Origin: Nitrosomonas sp. Nm33
Lineage (GTDB): Bacteria > Pseudomonadota > Gammaproteobacteria > Burkholderiales > Nitrosomonadaceae
Reading direction: 5' to 3'
DNA: 33,370 nt
NCBI RefSeq assembly: GCF_900107265.1
Contig: NZ_FNPJ01000031.1
Coordinates: forward strand, 1-33,370
Position 1 is the stretch's first letter. Each line of letters begins with the position of its first letter. Positions 16,640 to 26,338 of this stretch are shown piece by piece. The translations under genes were made by a program, and so were the position numbers. The notes under the pieces are model-generated. The model saw nothing but the letters and a program-made list of their open reading frames with translations. It ran no database searches and was not told where the DNA came from.

Positions 16640-17324
16640 TTAATACTAAAAATATAATGCAGGTTGTCACAGCTAAGAGAAACCATTGAACTGCATATCC
16701 GATATTCTTTGATGCACCGGAATCAGGCTGTACCCACTGACGTATCAATCCATCATCAATTTGATTATCCTGTTGCAGCAATAAAATTGGCTGTAATGCA
16801 AGTCCTGTTACTTTTTGATAATGTTCAAGATCTAAATTTATCCAAAGCTTACCTGCTGTCTTCTCAGCTGAAAGTTGCATAGTTCTAATCATTGGTGAAG
16901 TAACTATGCCTGTCACTTTTACTTCTTCCTGCGGAAAAAAAACAGAAGGAAGCTGCGTTCGATCTTTTCTCGAGGCTATCCAACCGCGATTAATTAAAAC
17001 ATGCAGAGAGCTATTTGCAATTTTAAGAGGTGCAAGAATCTCGTAACCTGCTACCCCCTGATAGATTTTATTGTCTAAATAGATTGCATGATCCTCAATA
17101 AACCTACCTTTTACTTCAACTTGCCGATATTGAAAATCTTCTAATTTAATTGGTGTTGAGGGTAATGTTACAATTGCTTCCCGTGCATATTGCTCAATTC
17201 TTTCTTGGCGTAACTCCTTCTCATTTGCTCTCGAAAGTTGCCAAAACCCAAGTCGAGTAAATACTAATGTGAAAGTTACTGTTAATAAGACTACCCACCA
17301 TCGCGGCTTGAATTGATAATTCAT
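16611..17324 (-). CDS. SURF1 family cytochrome oxidase assembly protein
   Basis: SURF1 proteins help insert heme A into subunit I of cytochrome c oxidase. The 237-residue product has the family layout: an N-terminal helix followed by LGFWQLSRANEK, a large periplasmic domain with GRFIEDHAIYLDNKIYQGVAGYEILAPL-type strands (GRFIED, YLDNK, GVAGYEILAPLK), VLINRGWIA, and a C-terminal helix preceded by IGYAVQWFLLA. It lies between coxC and the SCO-like gene, whose start it overlaps. Confidence 0.93.
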   Translation of the reverse strand: MNYQFKPRWWVVLLTVTFTLVFTRLGFWQLSRANEKELRQERIEQYAREAIVTLPSTPIKLEDFQYRQVEVKGRFIEDHAIYLDNKIYQGVAGYEILAPLKIANSSLHVLINRGWIASRKDRTQLPSVFFPQEEVKVTGIVTSPMIRTMQLSAEKTAGKLWINLDLEHYQKVTGLALQPILLLQQDNQIDDGLIRQWVQPDSGASKNIGYAVQWFLLAVTTCIIFLVLNVKRNSSKK

Positions 17325-17402
17325 ATTTTTTATTTATCACTCACACCTCGAATGGTTATACAAATCGTTTGTATCTAACATCTAGCTGAGTCGGCTTTAT
17401 TC

Positions 17403-17444
17403 CCAGATCTCTTGATTTCCTTAATTAAGAAATCAAGAGTCTGG
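17403..17444. repeat. Interrupted palindrome downstream of coxC
   Basis: CTCTTGATTTC (17409-17419) and GAAATCAAGAG (17429-17439) pair around a TTAATTAA centre, and CCAGA/TCTGG (17403-17407, 17440-17444) extend the stem with a bulge. It lies in the 146-bp gap between coxC and SURF1. There is no T-tract, so it may be an mRNA-stabilising or attenuating hairpin within the operon. Confidence 0.75.
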
Positions 17445-17470
17445 AATACTAGCTACGATTCAAATTTTAT

Positions 17471-18319
17471 TTATAGTAAATAAACAAATATGAACAATCC
17501 AAGCCAGACCACGTCAACAAAATGCCAATACCAAGCCACACCTTCAAACCCAAAATGATGCTCAGGTTTAAAGTGACCTGCTGCACATCTGAAATAGATG
17601 ACAGTCAGCATGATTGTTCCCAAAGTGACATGGAAGCCATGGAATCCTGTCAACATAAAAAATGTTGAACCATACGCACCGGAAGTCAATTTAAGATTAA
17701 GATCGGCATATGCATGACCATATTCATAAATTTGGCATGCAAGGAATGTAGCGCCTAGTACAACGGTTGCAAGCAGCCACATTTTGAGTGCTGGACGTCG
17801 ATTTTGCTTAAGCGCCCAGTGTGCAAGCGTTACTGTCACGCCAGAAGTAAGTAACAAAAAGGTATTGAAGGCAGGTAAGCCCCAAGCACCCATCGGGGTA
17901 AATTTCTCTGCAATACCTGGCCCTGCAGTTGGCCAGTCAGCAGTGAAGTTCGGCCATAGCAAATCGTGATTTACATCAGCGAGCCAGGGTATTGACAACA
18001 CTCTCATATAAAAAAGTGCGCCAAAAAAAGCACAAAAGAACATAACCTCTGAGAAAATAAACCAGCTCATTCCCCAGCGGAATGATTTATCTTCCTGCAT
18101 TCCATATTTGCCTTCTTCGCTTTCTCGTGCTACATCGCCAAACCAGCCAAACAGCATATAAATGAGAATAGCAAAACCTATACCTAGCATATAATAACCT
18201 GCAGGTATTTTATTCATTGTCATTGCCGCCCCAAATCCTAAAAAGAATATCGCAGATGATCCTACAATTGGCCATTTAGATGGTGCCGGCACATAGTAGT
18301 GTCCTGTTCCTTGACTCAT
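17471..18319 (-). CDS. coxC: Cytochrome c oxidase subunit III
   Basis: CoxC is a core integral subunit of aa3 oxidase that stabilises the oxygen-reducing centre. The 282-residue product begins HYYVPAPSKWPIVGS and has seven membrane segments, with MSWFIFSEVMFFCAFFGALFYMR, the HWALKQNRR loop, GSTFFMLTGFHGFHVTLG and the closing VAWYWHFVDVVWLGLF, all hallmarks of subunit III. A GGAGGGTT-type ribosome site precedes the ATG. It follows the DUF2970 gene by 30 bp in the direction of transcription. Confidence 0.97.
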   Translation of the reverse strand: MSQGTGHYYVPAPSKWPIVGSSAIFFLGFGAAMTMNKIPAGYYMLGIGFAILIYMLFGWFGDVARESEEGKYGMQEDKSFRWGMSWFIFSEVMFFCAFFGALFYMRVLSIPWLADVNHDLLWPNFTADWPTAGPGIAEKFTPMGAWGLPAFNTFLLLTSGVTVTLAHWALKQNRRPALKMWLLATVVLGATFLACQIYEYGHAYADLNLKLTSGAYGSTFFMLTGFHGFHVTLGTIMLTVIYFRCAAGHFKPEHHFGFEGVAWYWHFVDVVWLGLFIFVYLL

Positions 18320-18349
18320 ACCAACCCTCCTGATTTATTTTCTAATAAA

Positions 18350-18559
18350 TTAACTCGTTATTAATTTGACCAACGTCAATATACTCAATACAAAAATTAC
18401 TCCGCCGATAATACCGCCAATTATCAACTGATAAGGCTTTATCATTTCTGCATCTCGATCGAGATCACTTTTCTTACGTATACCTAGAAATGACCAGAAT
18501 ATTGCTTTTGCTACTTGCCATGCTGGAGCTTTCTCAGATGATTGTTTTCTATTGTTCAT
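18350..18559 (-). CDS. DUF2970 family small membrane protein
   Basis: The 69-residue protein has a soluble N-terminal half with WQVAKAIFWSFLGIRKKSDLDRD and one C-terminal helix (LIIGGIIGGVIFVLSILTLVKLI). This pattern is that of DUF2970, found in betaproteobacterial oxidase clusters between ctaG and coxC, as here. It may aid assembly or stability of the oxidase; no mechanism is known. Confidence 0.85.
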   Translation of the reverse strand: MNNRKQSSEKAPAWQVAKAIFWSFLGIRKKSDLDRDAEMIKPYQLIIGGIIGGVIFVLSILTLVKLITS

Positions 18560-18602
18560 TAATCCAATTCACCGTTAATTAGCTTGCTTACTTATACATC
18601 CT

Positions 18603-19133
18603 CTATTTACCTGGCTGTAGTGCAAAAAAAGTGTAGGAAATAGTAACTGTATTAACATCAACTGGTATTTGCGGATCAATGACAAACTTCACTGGCATCT
18701 GCCGCGCCTCACCAGGTTTAAGCACCTGCTTAGTAAAGCAAAAGCATTCAAATTTCTTCATATATTTCTCCAAGAAACGTGGGCTGTAACTTGGTATTGC
18801 CTGACCACTTATTTCTTGATCCGAGTCATTCCTGATTTCATACATCACTTCTATTGATTCCCCCGGATGTATTTTGACATTGGATTGCAGTGGTTTAAAT
18901 TGCCAGGGCATGCCGCGTACATTTGCGTCCAACTCTATTGCAATTGTGCGCGACATATCTACTTTAATATTTTTATCCACCACATCTGGCTGCAACAGAT
19001 TATTTATTCCGGTGACTTCACAAAACTTCTCGTACATTGGGACAAGCGCGTAACCAAAACAAAACATTACTACAGTAAAAATCAGCAGCTTCTTCGACAT
19101 TACAATATTGATCTTGGTTACGCTCTGTGTCAT
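18603..19133 (-). CDS. ctaG: Cytochrome c oxidase copper chaperone CtaG/Cox11
   Basis: CtaG delivers copper to the CuB site of subunit I. The 176-residue product has one N-terminal membrane helix, the MFCFGYALVPMYEKFCEVTG block with its conserved Cys, and the copper-binding ECFCFTKQVLKPGE motif, followed by MPVKFVIDP and TISYTFF. Its ATG overlaps the stop of the upstream small gene (ATGA), so translation is coupled. Confidence 0.96.
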   Translation of the reverse strand: MTQSVTKINIVMSKKLLIFTVVMFCFGYALVPMYEKFCEVTGINNLLQPDVVDKNIKVDMSRTIAIELDANVRGMPWQFKPLQSNVKIHPGESIEVMYEIRNDSDQEISGQAIPSYSPRFLEKYMKKFECFCFTKQVLKPGEARQMPVKFVIDPQIPVDVNTVTISYTFFALQPGK

Positions 19134-19240
19134 TGTTTTACTATCACCGTTACAAAATATATTACAGCCATCAGGATAAGCAATAAAAAAGCAGTTCTTA
19201 GTTTTTTACGCTTAAGATCCCTATCATTATTTTGCGACAT
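19130..19240 (-). CDS. Cytochrome oxidase small assembly protein, 36 residues
   Basis: A tiny open frame fills the space between coxA and ctaG: MSQNNDRDLKRKKLRTAF followed by the helix LLLILMAVIYFVTVIV and KQ. The N-terminus is highly charged and the rest is one membrane span. Similar 30-40-residue single-helix genes sit at this spot in betaproteobacterial oxidase clusters and are annotated as small assembly proteins. Its stop overlaps the ctaG start codon, and it begins 12 bp past the coxA stop. Size makes it easy to miss; position and composition argue that it is real. Confidence 0.8.
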   Translation of the reverse strand: MSQNNDRDLKRKKLRTAFLLLILMAVIYFVTVIVKQ

Positions 19241-19252
19241 ATATACTTCGCT

Positions 19253-20827
19253 TTATTTAATTACCGGCGGTGTTTCAAAGCTGTGATATGGCGCTGGTGA
19301 AGGCAATGTCCACTCCAATGTGGTTGCACCTTCCCATGGTTTATCAGCCGCTTTTTCACCCCCACGGATACATTTAATGACAACATAAAGGAAGAGCAGC
19401 TGTGTCAATCCAAATCCAAAAGCTCCGATGCTGGAAATCATATTGAAATCAGCAAACTGTAGTGAGTAGTCCGGAATTCTGCGTGGCATGCCAGCTAATC
19501 CAAGGAAATGTTGTACGAAGAATGCAACATTAAAGAAGATCATGGATAACCAGAAATGCAAGTTAGCCAGTTTTGTATCGTACATATGCCCGGTCCACTT
19601 CGGCAACCAGTAGTAAACTGCGCCAAATATTGAGAACAATGCACCCGATACCAGCACATAATGGAAATGTGCAATGACATAGTAGGTGTCTTGTACTTGA
19701 ATATCTATTGGCACAATCGCACAAACCACGCCGCTGAAGCCACCGATCACAAACAGGAAGACAAATCCTATTGAAAACAGCATCGGTGTCTCAAAAGTCA
19801 TTGATCCGCGCCACATTGTTGCAGTCCAGTTAAAGACTTTCACACCAGTAGGAACTGCAATCAGCATGGTAGCATACATGAAGAACAGCTGACCAACAGC
19901 CGGCATACCCACGGTAAACATGTGATGCGCCCATACTACGCAAGATAAAATCGCAATTGATGCGGTTGCATATACCATTGATGAATAACCAAACAATGGT
20001 TTACGGGAAAATGTTGGAATGATTTCTGACACAATACCGAAAGCCGGCAGAATCATGATATAGACTTCAGGATGTCCAAAGAACCAGAAAATATGCTGGA
20101 ACAAAACAGGATCGCCCCCACCTGCCGCATTAAAGAAAGTCGTACCAAAATGACGATCTGTCAGCAACATCGTTACACACCCGGCCAAAACCGGCATTAC
20201 CAACACTAACAGATAAGCGGTAATTAACCATGTCCATACAAACAAAGGCATTTTCATCAACGTCATGCCTGGTGCGCGCATATTGAGAATGGTGGTAATA
20301 ATATTGATAGAACCCATGATCGAGGAGGCGCCCAGGATGTGAATTGCAAAAATCATCATATCAACACCTAACCCACCCTGTGCTGATAGAGGCGGGTAAA
20401 ATGTCCACCCCCCTGCGGCCGCACCACCTGGCACAAAGAATGAGGATATCAATAGCAGACCAGCTACCGGCAACAACCAGAAGCTCCAGTTATTCATTCG
20501 CGCAAATGCCATATCGGGCGCGCCTACCATCAGAGGCACTTGCCAGTTAGCCAAACCCACGAATGCCGGCATGATAGCGCCAAACACCATGATCAGACCA
20601 TGCAACGTGGTAAATGAATTAAAAAGCTGCGGTTCCAATATTTGGATACCCGGCATAAACAATTCTGCTCGAATTCCCATCGCCAGGAAACCACCAACCA
20701 TGAACATGGCAAAACTGAACCACAGATACATCGTGCCAATGTCTTTATGATTGGTTGTCATTACCCAGCGCATTATGCCACTGGGATGATGGTCATGATG
20801 ACCATGTACATCTTGAACTACTGCCAT
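19253..20827 (-). CDS. coxA: Cytochrome c oxidase subunit I, aa3 type
   Basis: CoxA holds heme a and the heme a3-CuB centre where oxygen is reduced, and pumps protons. The 524-residue product has twelve membrane segments. Visible are the heme a ligand His in [26 protein letters not shown] (CuB His, cross-linked Tyr and the proton-gate Glu of A1-type enzymes), [11 protein letters not shown] (two CuB His) and [15 protein letters not shown] (heme a3 and heme a His). The Glu in HPEVY and the K-channel region place it in the A1 group of heme-copper oxidases. A short His-rich N-terminus (HGHHDHHP) precedes the first helix. A GGAGAAT ribosome site is present. It follows coxB by 62 bp. Confidence 0.98.
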   Translation of the reverse strand: MAVVQDVHGHHDHHPSGIMRWVMTTNHKDIGTMYLWFSFAMFMVGGFLAMGIRAELFMPGIQILEPQLFNSFTTLHGLIMVFGAIMPAFVGLANWQVPLMVGAPDMAFARMNNWSFWLLPVAGLLLISSFFVPGGAAAGGWTFYPPLSAQGGLGVDMMIFAIHILGASSIMGSINIITTILNMRAPGMTLMKMPLFVWTWLITAYLLVLVMPVLAGCVTMLLTDRHFGTTFFNAAGGGDPVLFQHIFWFFGHPEVYIMILPAFGIVSEIIPTFSRKPLFGYSSMVYATASIAILSCVVWAHHMFTVGMPAVGQLFFMYATMLIAVPTGVKVFNWTATMWRGSMTFETPMLFSIGFVFLFVIGGFSGVVCAIVPIDIQVQDTYYVIAHFHYVLVSGALFSIFGAVYYWLPKWTGHMYDTKLANLHFWLSMIFFNVAFFVQHFLGLAGMPRRIPDYSLQFADFNMISSIGAFGFGLTQLLFLYVVIKCIRGGEKAADKPWEGATTLEWTLPSPAPYHSFETPPVIK

Positions 20828-20889
20828 GATTATTCTCCTTAGTGCTTACTTCTTTGTTTTCTGAAATCACATCTCTTTCGATCGAAATA

Positions 20890-21711
20890 TTAATTCCCAA
20901 CTGCAGCTGTGTTCATGACTGCTGCTGATGCTTTTTTCTTCTCAGCCACCCATTGGGCATATTTATCTGCCTCCATAACCTCAACTACTATCGGCATATA
21001 TCCATGATCTTTGCCACAAAGCTCAACACACTGGCCGCGGAAAATACCAGGTTTATTTGCCGTAAACCATAAATCGCGAATAAATCCTGGAATAGCATCT
21101 TGCTTGACTCCGAAGGCAGGCACCCACCATGCGTGCAGAACATCATTTGCCGTCGTGATTACCCGAATCTTCTTGCCAACAGGCACAACTACATTATTGT
21201 CCACTTCCAGCAAATAATTCTCTCCCTTGGTTTCTTTACCTTCCAATTGAGCAACTGGGGTGGATAATTTACTGAAGAAACTGATGCCTTCACCTTCTCC
21301 CTGAAGATAATCGTAACCCCACATCCATTGATAGCCTGTCGCCTTAATGGTGATATCAGGTTGAGATGTATCCTTCATCGCTACAACGGTTCTGGTGGCT
21401 GGAAACGCCATAGCAATGAGAATCAGAAGCGGAATGGCCGTCCAGATAATCTCTACGACAGTAGAATGATGAAAATTGGCAGCCTTGTGTCCAACTGATT
21501 TACGGTGTTTCAGAATTGAGTAAAACATCGCACCAAAAACAACAATAAAAATTGCCAAACAAATCCATAGCGCAGTTATATGCTGATCATAGGTTTCTTG
21601 TGCAATTACAGATTGCGGTTCCGGATGAAAATACTTACTGGAAAACGCCATACTTGAGTAAAAAGCAAGAATTGCGGACCCTAACAGGGCCATTACTGAT
21701 TTACTGCTCAT
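20890..21711 (-). CDS. coxB: Cytochrome c oxidase subunit II
   Basis: CoxB accepts electrons from cytochrome c through its binuclear CuA centre on the periplasmic side. The product has a signal-like N-terminus, two membrane helices (ALWICLAIFIVVFGAMFY and VVEIIWTAIPLLILIAMAF) and a cupredoxin domain with the CuA ligands His (LHAWWVPAFG) and Cys-Glu-Cys-His-Met in GQCVELCGKDHGYM. The aromatic patch YQWMWGYDY is intact. No CXXCH tail is present, so this is not a caa3 enzyme. The start is the ATG at 21711 (MSSKSV, 273 residues) with GGGGGGAA upstream; a GTG at 21729 is possible but overlaps that ribosome site. It is the first gene of the oxidase cluster. Confidence 0.96.
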   Translation of the reverse strand: MSSKSVMALLGSAILAFYSSMAFSSKYFHPEPQSVIAQETYDQHITALWICLAIFIVVFGAMFYSILKHRKSVGHKAANFHHSTVVEIIWTAIPLLILIAMAFPATRTVVAMKDTSQPDITIKATGYQWMWGYDYLQGEGEGISFFSKLSTPVAQLEGKETKGENYLLEVDNNVVVPVGKKIRVITTANDVLHAWWVPAFGVKQDAIPGFIRDLWFTANKPGIFRGQCVELCGKDHGYMPIVVEVMEADKYAQWVAEKKKASAAVMNTAAVGN

Positions 21712-21856
21712 ATATTTATTTCCCCCCACATAAATTACAAATTTTGTCTAATTTCACATACTAAAAACACAACCATTTGAATCAAATCATTATATAAACT
21801 ACCCGACTGCAAATTACTTCATATTAAAATTTCTATTGATTTCTCACCCTTTAATT

Positions 21857-21880
21857 CTGACAAGAATTCTAGCATGTCAG
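21857..21880. promoter_or_regulatory. Operator-like dyad upstream of coxB
   Basis: CTGACA (21857-21862) and TGTCAG (21875-21880) form an inverted repeat around an AGAATTCT palindrome, about 145 bp before the coxB start. The symmetry suits a dimeric regulator, but no family is implied. Confidence 0.35.
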
Positions 21881-21924
21881 ATTTGTACTAACAAGGGAAA
21901 ATCATGATTTTTATAGAAAAATCC

Positions 21925-21969
21925 CCCTGTTTTGAATGTGGTGATTTCCCTGTTTTGAATGTGGTGATT
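21925..21969. repeat. 23-bp head-to-tail tandem repeat
   Basis: CCCTGTTTTGAATGTGGTGATT occurs at 21925-21946 and again, after one T, at 21948-21969. The two copies are identical over 22 bases. They lie about 215-260 bp upstream of coxB. Confidence 0.9.
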
Positions 21970-22636
21970 CTTTTATTTGCTGTTTTTTTAGTTTAAAAGA
22001 GGTATTTTTTTAACATGGAAAAGTTCTTCCTTTTATCTAATTTATTTTCTTTGCAATGATATTAGATAAGGTTTAAAAAAACACAAAAACTAGAAAATCT
22101 TTAATTACCTTTGATACTCACTCTTGCTAAAAAAGCGATATCAATGCAATCTCATTTGCTTTAAGGGAGATAAACAAATGTTAATCAGGCCAGCAAGCCC
22201 CATAGCAAATTGATGAAAGTAAGAAATAAACTTATTCCCTTCCTGTTGTAGTGTTTTTTTCTACAAACTCAGACAAAGATCGTCAATACCTTGGCTCTCC
22301 GGTCGAATTTTTATTCCTTCCAAACGGCATTGGACTACGTGCTGAGTTATAAGTCAGATCCCCAATGCTCCGCCACTCACTCCGATTACACAGTTTTTGC
22401 ATTTTTTTTCACTATCCTTTTACCCAACTGGCACTAATGAAAAACTGCGCAGGCTGCAAAAGGATCTTATGCTCTATTCACATCGTCTTCCATATGGAAA
22501 ACAATTCGATTATCAGCAAGTAAATATTGAGATTTGAGCTATCGACAAACAACGAAGTGCTTGCTGCTGTTCAGCATAGCATCACTATCAATAGCACTAA
22601 GCAATATTTTTTTCTTAAAAATACATACTTAAAAGA

Positions 22637-25396
22637 CTAATTTAATTTTTGCAATTGCTCTACCAATTTAGTCAACATTGCCTTAAAACCTGCCAAGCGT
22701 TCTTTCTCCTGTGTAACCACTTTTTCTGGTGCGCGTTGCACAAAATCAGGATTATCAAGCTTTGTTGTGGCCTTGCAGATCTCCCCTTCCAGGCGAAGAA
22801 TTTCTTTTTGGAGCCGGGCGCGCTCTGCGGATACATCTATTTCAATTTTGAGCATCAATCGAAATTCACCGACAACTGCTACTGGCGCATCTGCATCAGG
22901 CAGACCACCTGGCATAATTTCTACATCGGATAACTTAGCCAATGCTACTAAATAACTAGAAAAACTTGCTAAGGCAGATTGATTGCCCTCAATCAGCAAG
23001 GGAATTCTCTCAGCTGGAGACAGTTTCATTTCACCACGTAATGTGCGACATGCATTTACAATCTCTTTGAGTAGCGCAATGCGGTTATTGGCTTCCTTGT
23101 CAATGCGCGCAGGATCGGCTAGTGGATAAGATTGGCACATGATACTCTTACCTTCTTTGTCGACCAGAGGTGCAATTTTTTGCCACAATTCCTCAGTAAT
23201 AAAGGGGATCACAGGATGTGCCAGCCGGAGTGCAGCTTCAAGCACGCGCACTAGCACACGGCGCGTAGTACGCTGCTCAGTACCCCCCCCTGAACTTAAC
23301 TGAACCTTAGCAAGCTCCACATACCAATCACAGTATTCATCCCAGATGAATTCGTAGAGTTCGCGTGCAACCATATCAAAGCGGTAATCATTAAAGGCTT
23401 GCGCCACACTCTGTTCAGCTTGTTGCAACCGACCGATAATCCAATTATCAGCATGAGAAAACGCCAATGGCAACGAATCATCCAGCCCGGTATCTTTTCC
23501 CTCACAGTTCATGAGGACAAAACGAGTGGCATTCCACAGTTTGTTACAAAAATTCCGATAACCTTCACATCGCTGCAAATCAAATTTAATATCTCGCCCA
23601 TGCGAAGCCAGACTGGCAAAAGTAAAACGCAGTGCATCGGTGCCAAACGCAGGTATCCCCTGCGGGAATTGCTTACGTGTATTTCTCTCGATTGATTCAC
23701 CCTGTTGAGGATTCATCAAACCTGTAGTGCGCTTTTTAATCAGCTCCGGCAGCAAAATACCATCGATCAGATCAAGTGGATCCAGCACATTCCCCTTGGA
23801 TTTACTCATCTTCTGACCTTCCGAATCGCGGATTAACCCAGTTACGTAAACTTCACGAAATGGCACTTTTCCAGTGAAATGCAGTGACATCATGACCATG
23901 CGTGCAACCCAGAAGAAAATGATGTCAAACCCAGTTACCAGTACTGAGGTCGGCAAAAAGGTCTTGAGCTCGGCTGTTTCCTGCGGCCATCCCAGTGTTG
24001 AAAATGGCCATAATGCGGAAGAAAACCAGGTATCAAGCACATCTTCTTCTTGCTTGAGATTTTCCTTACCTGATAACCACTGCGCTTCCTCAAGATTATG
24101 CGCAACTGTTACATTGCCATCCTCATCATACCAAGCAGGAATCCGGTGACCCCACCACAATTGCCGCGAAATACACCAATCCTGTATATTTTCCAACCAC
24201 TGGTTATAAACATGTGTCCAATTTTCCGGCGTAAATCGGATCTCGCCAGTGGCCACCACTTCCAAACCACGTTTGGCCATCCCTTCCATAGCCACATACC
24301 ACTGATCAGTCAGCATGGGCTCTATGACGGTTTGAGTGCGATCCCCTCGGGGAACCATCAGCTTGTGTGGCCGTATTTCGACCAGCAATCCCTGTGCTTC
24401 TAGATCACTAATAATCTTTTTCCGCGCCTCAAAACGATCCAGTCCCTGATATTCGACTGGAGCAAAATCATTGATTTTTCCATCAAGGGTAAAAATATTA
24501 AGTGGAACCAGCTTATGGCGTAAGCCGACTTGATAATCGTTAAAATCATGTGCGGGTGTGATTTTCACACAACCCGTACCAAAAGTCGGATCAACATATT
24601 CATCAGCAATAATAGGGATCGTACGCTCGGATAAGGGTAATCGGAGGTGCTGCCCAATCAGATGACGGTAGCGCTCATCCTCTGGATGGACAGCCACCGC
24701 CATGTCACCTAGCATCGTTTCAGGCCGTGTGGTTGCAACAACTAAGCCACTCCCCTGCAATCCAGCACCTCTATCCTCTTCGAATGGATAACGAATATGC
24801 CAAAGTGAACCTGCTTCTTCTGTTGAAATGACTTCCAAATCAGACACTGCGGTTTGCAGTACAGGATCCCAGTTAACCAGACGCTTGCCACGATAAATTA
24901 ACCCTTCTCGATATAACCGTACAAATACCTCTGTCACTGCCTGGGAAAGCATCTCGTCCATGGTAAAACGCTCACGCGACCAGTCGCAAGAAGTGCCCAT
25001 CCGCCGCATCTGGCGCGTAATGGTTGAACCTGATTCCTCTTTCCACTGCCAGACACGCTTTAGAAACGCCTCACGTCCCAGCTTCCGCCGATCAATATTT
25101 TCCTGATCTAATTGGCGCTCTACGACTATTTGTGTTGCAATGCCTGCATGATCTGTACCAGGCTGCCATAGTGTGTTATTTCCCAGCATGCGATGATAAC
25201 GAATCAATGCGTCCATCAGAGTGTGCTGAAACGCATGTCCCATATGGAGGGTGCCCGTTACATTAGGAGGTGGTAACATGATGCAGTAGGCAGTTACACC
25301 TTGTTTATTTGACGATCTGAAATAGCCAGATGACTCCCACTCTGAATACCAGCGAGTTTCTATGAGTTTTGGATCAAAACTTTTTGCAAGTTCCAT
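22637..25396 (-). CDS. valS: Valyl-tRNA synthetase
   Basis: ValS charges tRNA-Val. The 919-residue product has the class I signatures: [15 protein letters not shown] (HIGH-type motif at residues 51-54) and [14 protein letters not shown] (KMSKS loop). The editing domain contains [23 protein letters not shown] and [19 protein letters not shown], and the C-terminus ends in the ValS coiled coil ([15 protein letters not shown] onward, with [16 protein letters not shown]). It is the last gene of the pepA-holC-orf-valS run and lies 103 bp after the small unknown gene. It is slightly shorter than the E. coli enzyme, with no missing motif. Confidence 0.98.
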   Translation of the reverse strand: MELAKSFDPKLIETRWYSEWESSGYFRSSNKQGVTAYCIMLPPPNVTGTLHMGHAFQHTLMDALIRYHRMLGNNTLWQPGTDHAGIATQIVVERQLDQENIDRRKLGREAFLKRVWQWKEESGSTITRQMRRMGTSCDWSRERFTMDEMLSQAVTEVFVRLYREGLIYRGKRLVNWDPVLQTAVSDLEVISTEEAGSLWHIRYPFEEDRGAGLQGSGLVVATTRPETMLGDMAVAVHPEDERYRHLIGQHLRLPLSERTIPIIADEYVDPTFGTGCVKITPAHDFNDYQVGLRHKLVPLNIFTLDGKINDFAPVEYQGLDRFEARKKIISDLEAQGLLVEIRPHKLMVPRGDRTQTVIEPMLTDQWYVAMEGMAKRGLEVVATGEIRFTPENWTHVYNQWLENIQDWCISRQLWWGHRIPAWYDEDGNVTVAHNLEEAQWLSGKENLKQEEDVLDTWFSSALWPFSTLGWPQETAELKTFLPTSVLVTGFDIIFFWVARMVMMSLHFTGKVPFREVYVTGLIRDSEGQKMSKSKGNVLDPLDLIDGILLPELIKKRTTGLMNPQQGESIERNTRKQFPQGIPAFGTDALRFTFASLASHGRDIKFDLQRCEGYRNFCNKLWNATRFVLMNCEGKDTGLDDSLPLAFSHADNWIIGRLQQAEQSVAQAFNDYRFDMVARELYEFIWDEYCDWYVELAKVQLSSGGGTEQRTTRRVLVRVLEAALRLAHPVIPFITEELWQKIAPLVDKEGKSIMCQSYPLADPARIDKEANNRIALLKEIVNACRTLRGEMKLSPAERIPLLIEGNQSALASFSSYLVALAKLSDVEIMPGGLPDADAPVAVVGEFRLMLKIEIDVSAERARLQKEILRLEGEICKATTKLDNPDFVQRAPEKVVTQEKERLAGFKAMLTKLVEQLQKLN

Positions 25397-25499
25397 GGAA
25401 ATTTAATTGTTAAGTTAGCATAAACAGAAAACCTGTTATTATATCGAAAGGCATCGCCACAAAAAGCTAGGTTATTAGCTATTAGAAATTTACAGGTTT

Positions 25500-25847
25500 C
25501 TAGACAAGCGCCGCGATAGCGCCTGAAGGAGTTAGATTGATTTTAACTTCCCGCAGTATTGCATCGAATACATAGCAAAGTAAGAAGGAAATATCGGATT
25601 CTAGTGACCAGACTGCCGAAGTAAGTATACGTTTTTCAGTCAGCGTTGGAATCCTTTGTTCCACCAATGGTTGTATTTTCTCCGCTTGATCCCAAGCATT
25701 CCGTGAAGAAACTGGAAGTGCCAAGACAGCTTCCTTGGGATGAATCATGACAGAAGATTTCTTCCGATACCGCAATAATACTACTTCCAGCTTATTCAAC
25801 CACACATCATCATCGATCTTGGCAGATATCACAGAATGATCAGTCAT
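25500..25847 (-). CDS. Unrecognised 115-residue protein between holC and valS
   Basis: The product is soluble-looking except for a moderately hydrophobic stretch near residues 80-100 (LESDISFLLCYVFDAILREV). The N-terminal half contains RYRKKSSVMIHPKEAVLALPVSS. No motif, metal cluster or signal peptide is visible and I do not recognise a family. No good ribosome site precedes the ATG. Its 36-bp distance from holC and its orientation place it in the pepA-holC-valS unit, where the DNA polymerase chi subunit and ValS are usual neighbours. It is a probable lineage-restricted gene; expression is unproven. Confidence 0.6.
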   Translation of the reverse strand: MTDHSVISAKIDDDVWLNKLEVVLLRYRKKSSVMIHPKEAVLALPVSSRNAWDQAEKIQPLVEQRIPTLTEKRILTSAVWSLESDISFLLCYVFDAILREVKINLTPSGAIAALV

Positions 25848-25883
25848 CGTAAAATGAGAAAGAATGAATCGTTTTGGTTTAGT

Positions 25884-26321
25884 TCAATGCAGGTTCTGAC
25901 CAAGCTTATGATGATATACACTGAGGCCCTGTTCCTGATAAAAACGATAACGTTTACGAGCGACTACCTTGTCCTCTGGGGCATTTCCGACAATTTCAAT
26001 TACTCTTTGAAACCGATCATAAATTAGTGGCACTTCATCATGCAAATTAAGCAAGACCTCATAGGGCACAATCTGCTGAATTTCCTCACTACTACCAATT
26101 AATATCACTGGTGTAACGTTAACCACTCTGTCACCGACATGACAGTGCGGAATAAAGCTGGTGGGGGAGAATGTCCAGAGCAATTTATCGAAACGATTCA
26201 GAAGCGACGAATCTGGTATATAAATCATTATCTTGAGCGCTTGCTGAATCACTTTCTCACTTAATCGGCACGCAACCAGCAATTTGTCAGATGCACCCGA
26301 ATAAAAATCAATTTGTGCCAT
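25884..26321 (-). CDS. holC: DNA polymerase III chi subunit
   Basis: HolC binds single-strand-binding protein and links it through psi to the clamp loader at the replication fork. The 145-residue product, near the 147 of E. coli, begins MAQIDFYSGASDKLLVACRLSEKVIQ and contains LDKLLWTFSP-like FDKLLWTFSPTSFIPH, followed by the VILIGSSEE and NLHDEVPLIYDRFQRVIEIVG segments and RYRFYQEQGLSVYHH, all family features. It follows pepA by 17 bp, the arrangement common in proteobacteria. Confidence 0.93.
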   Translation of the reverse strand: MAQIDFYSGASDKLLVACRLSEKVIQQALKIMIYIPDSSLLNRFDKLLWTFSPTSFIPHCHVGDRVVNVTPVILIGSSEEIQQIVPYEVLLNLHDEVPLIYDRFQRVIEIVGNAPEDKVVARKRYRFYQEQGLSVYHHKLGQNLH

Positions 26322-26338
26322 CGTTTAAACGATCATCT

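Larger units (their letters stand above)
21712..22636. other. 925-bp non-coding region upstream of the oxidase cluster
   Basis: This is the longest gene-free stretch of the window, between coxB (transcribed away) and the end of valS. It must hold the coxB promoter. It contains the tandem 23-bp repeat at 21925-21969, the dyad CTGACA...TGTCAG at 21857-21880, a small T-loop hairpin at 22246-22266, and a GC-richer part around 22270-22540 with open but unassignable frames. No tRNA or known RNA fold is evident. Confidence 0.65.
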
